DNA of 64,000 nucleotides from Hyphomicrobiales bacterium. GTDB taxonomy: Bacteria > Pseudomonadota > Alphaproteobacteria > Rhizobiales > Rhizobiaceae. The notes below the pieces were generated by a model, which saw only the letters and a list, made by a program, of their open reading frames with translations, had not been told where the DNA came from and did no database searches. Every line of letters begins with the position of its first letter. Position 1 is the first letter of the stretch. The DNA is taken from the NCBI GenBank assembly GCA_900470285.1, contig UCAG01000010.1, positions 62,001-126,000 on the forward strand, read 5' to 3'. Shown here in pieces: positions 62,176-64,000 of the stretch. A program made the translations under genes and the position numbers.

Positions 62176-62431
62176 CGTCTTATCCCGTAATGCCTGCTGT
62201 TCGTTCTGCTTTTCATTAAAGAAAAACAGCTTTGTGATATTATCTCAGACAGATTTGCGGGTTTTATATGGCAGTGAGAGTGAACTTTACTGCCCCGCAA
62301 TTACCGTCTGAGCGGATCACTTCTTAACTATAACAAACTGTGCGGACGGGTAAAACTGTTCTGGACTGTTGCGCAGATCATACACCGTAACAGGGTTAAT
62401 AAAGGGTTTCCGTGCCGGATATTTTCGATAT

Positions 62432-62929
62432 TCAGCCGAGTTTGCGTGCGGCTTCAAGCACAGCCTCTGCGTGACCGGCAACTTTTACTTTGCGCCACAC
62501 CTGCGCGATTTTTCCGTCTTTACCGATGAGAAAGGTAGAGCGCTCAATGCCCATATATTTGCGGCCATACATGCTCTTTTCTACCCAGACACCATAGGCA
62601 TTGCTCAGGGCTTTTTCTTCATCAGCAAGAAGATCGATGGTGAGATCATGTTTATCGATGAACTTGTCATGCTTGCGCACGCTGTCAGGGGATACGCCGA
62701 TAATGCTGACATTGATGGCATTAAATTCCGGTTTCAATGCGCTGAAGTCAATTGCCTCGCGGGTGCAGCCGCTGGTATCGTCCTTCGGATAAAAATACAG
62801 CACATAGGCTTTGCCCTGAAGAGCGGCAGATGAAAGCGTATCGTCACTGTTTTTAGGCAGAGAAAATGCCGGAGCCGGATCACCTGCCTGAAAAGCAATT
62901 GCAGCAACATTATCTGTCGAGTTGGTCAT
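62432..62929 (-). CDS. bcp: Peroxiredoxin of the Bcp/PrxQ type
   Basis: A thiol peroxidase of 165 residues that reduces hydroperoxides. The peroxidatic site is YFYPKDDTSGCTREAIDF, with the conserved Thr/Ser and Cys. E. coli Bcp has a resolving cysteine five residues later (CTKEACDF); here that position is Ile, so the enzyme may work as a 1-Cys type or use another thiol. The C-terminal FLIGKDGKIAQVWRKVKV is typical. ATG 62929 has AAAGGCG upstream; the frame extends six codons further. Upstream lies a 446-base spacer. Confidence 0.93.
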   Translation of the reverse strand: MTNSTDNVAAIAFQAGDPAPAFSLPKNSDDTLSSAALQGKAYVLYFYPKDDTSGCTREAIDFSALKPEFNAINVSIIGVSPDSVRKHDKFIDKHDLTIDLLADEEKALSNAYGVWVEKSMYGRKYMGIERSTFLIGKDGKIAQVWRKVKVAGHAEAVLEAARKLG

Positions 62930-63375
62930 AAGTGCGCCTTTCTTCATCCTTATGGGAGCAGAGACAGAGCGTGTTGCGTTTCATCTGATCCGCTGCATTC
63001 GCTCTATCTGTTTTCAAAAGCATGTTTATATGCCCAAACCGCATGTGTTTGGGGAGGGACATGCTTCAAACTGTTTCAGCATGTGAATAGCTCAGAATGT
63101 GTTCTACAATGATTCTGCATGAGGATTAATGTTGTGCCGGATAATAGAAAATCTCAAAGCAGCCGGGGTATTTCCCCGGGGGCAGATGATTTGATTTATT
63201 TCCGCGACTTGTAATCATGTGTTGTTTCTGAAATTTTGTCAGTTAATCAGAGTTTTGAAATAACGATTCATCAGTGGCAACAGTCTGACCTGTTTTATAT
63301 TGATGAGAAATGACAGAGTTTCTTTTGAAAATTATGCAGTTCAGGTGCAGCCAATCCGGATAGTGATTTAAGTTT
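62930..63375. other. Spacer upstream of AsmA-like gene
   Basis: A 446-base region with a partial repeat (cattcgctctatctgtttt, about 62997-63015) and a short GC-rich hairpin ccgggg/ccccgg (63163-63168, 63174-63179). No T-run follows it. No gene is supported here. Confidence 0.45.
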
Positions 63376-64000
63376 TTGAAAGAAAAGCCCAAAAAAATCC
63401 GCTTTAACAAGCGTGACATACAGCATCTTGATCAGTATCCGTCATCCGGTGCGGGGCCTGAGAATAAGGCTGTGCTGAAAGACTGCCCTGATTATAAGAC
63501 CGGGTTACACAGCAAAACTGCGCGCAGAAAGCGCAAAAGCTTTGTTGCGAAATGCTGGCGTGCTTTTATTTCTGTCAGTTTTGCATTGATTGTGCTGGCC
63601 GGTATCGGTTTTCTTGTACTGCGCTCCGGTATCAGCAGCGATATGCTGCGTGATGAGGCGCAGCAGCGGCTACAGGAAATTTTAGGGCCTGATGCCGGTG
63701 TGTCGATCAGTAAAGCGCAGGTTTCTCTGGACGGAAACAGGCATCTGGCGATTGAAGCACGTGATGTTGCCCTGAATAGCCGTATTCAGGATGTTTCGGT
63801 GGAAAAACTGGGTGTTGTCAGGTTGGGGCTGGCACCTTTGCCACTGCTGACCGGCTCTGTTCAGGTTGCCCAGATTGAAATCGGCGATGCTTTGATCCGT
63901 CTGCAAGAGGGAGAAGCCAAGCCGAAACCTTTTATCCGTTTACCGTTTAATAACAGAGGACTGGTCGATTTTGATCAGTTGTCGCGTGAAGTTTTTGCCG
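63376..64000 (+). CDS. AsmA-like/DUF3971 membrane protein (partial, runs off right edge)
   Basis: A frame opens after an in-frame TGA (63364) and continues to the window end, 208 codons from TTG 63376. No good ribosome site precedes the TTG, so the start is uncertain. The N-terminus is basic and polar (KTARRKRKSFVAK), followed by one transmembrane helix (AFISVSFALIVLAGIGFLVL). A beta-rich domain follows, with VSISKAQVSLDGNRHLAIEARDV and VQVAQIEIGDALIRL, which resembles the start of AsmA/TamB/YhdP-type (DUF3971) proteins that span the periplasm and move lipid. The rest lies outside the window. Confidence 0.78.
   Translation, partial: MKEKPKKIRFNKRDIQHLDQYPSSGAGPENKAVLKDCPDYKTGLHSKTARRKRKSFVAKCWRAFISVSFALIVLAGIGFLVLRSGISSDMLRDEAQQRLQEILGPDAGVSISKAQVSLDGNRHLAIEARDVALNSRIQDVSVEKLGVVRLGLAPLPLLTGSVQVAQIEIGDALIRLQEGEAKPKPFIRLPFNNRGLVDFDQLSREVFA

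Overview
The window looks like a stretch of core chromosome from an alphaproteobacterium of the Hyphomicrobiales (Rhizobiales), most likely a Brucella/Ochrobactrum relative (Brucellaceae). The evidence is the gene order (dgt-argS-SPOR-nagZ-scpAB-tatABC-serS-pcm-nlpD; secDF fusion; gatB-GNAT-NDUFA12-DUF2155-aat-accC-accB-aroQ-dsbA; amiC-mrcA-prfB), an ExoR homologue beside xthA, erpA and dgt, and an RNase E whose S1 domain carries a large insertion. Base composition is roughly half G+C by eye, low for Brucella itself; a lower-GC genus such as Pseudochrobactrum is possible but unproven. No insertion sequence, prophage, CRISPR array or rRNA was seen. One tRNA gene is present, tRNA-Leu(UAG).

Layout. 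1-4.1 kb: truncated membrane aspartic protease, cobT, an orphan promoter/terminator pair that may be a small RNA, an Lrp-type regulator, and a nuclease/uracil-glycosylase pair. 4.2-10.3 kb: repeat-rich spacer, then exoR, xthA, erpA, dgt and argS. 10.4-23.1 kb: cell-envelope and chromosome-segregation genes (SPOR protein, nagZ, scpA, scpB, tatA, tatB, tatC, serS, pcm, nlpD). 23.2-31.3 kb: a chromosomal ANT(3'')-like nucleotidyltransferase, a DUF815 ATPase, yajC, secDF followed by homologues of two mitochondrial complex I assembly factors (NDUFAF3-like and NDUFAF6-like), and trmFO. 31.3-31.8 kb: a 50-codon DUF1127 gene followed on the minus strand by a row of hairpins carrying six CCUCC clusters and ending in an intrinsic terminator. 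32-41.3 kb: membrane and periplasmic proteins, tRNA-Leu, a Tat-exported amidohydrolase, trigger factor and a GNAT protein. 41.5-52.2 kb: gatB, NDUFA12-like protein, DUF2155, aat, accC/accB, aroQ, dsbA-like, M48 protease and an aminotransferase. 52.3-64 kb: rne, amiC, mrcA, prfB (programmed +1 frameshift), a small membrane protein, bcp and the start of an AsmA-like protein.

How it works together. Cell-wall genes recur: NagZ, SPOR protein, a LytM-factor NlpD, the amidase AmiC it may activate, and PBP1A. Export is covered by TatABC, YajC and SecDF, with a twin-arginine substrate nearby. Complex I biogenesis is represented by three proteins whose mitochondrial counterparts are assembly or accessory factors.

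The most interesting region is the DUF1127/CCUCC-hairpin locus at 31351-31818. It resembles the 'cuckoo'/CcsR stress RNA loci known from Rhodobacter and Rhizobiales but has its own arrangement. Other points of note are dispersed roughly 40-bp hairpin repeats, one of which supplies the prfB ribosome binding site; a CobT lacking the expected catalytic glutamate; and the absence of surE between serS and pcm.
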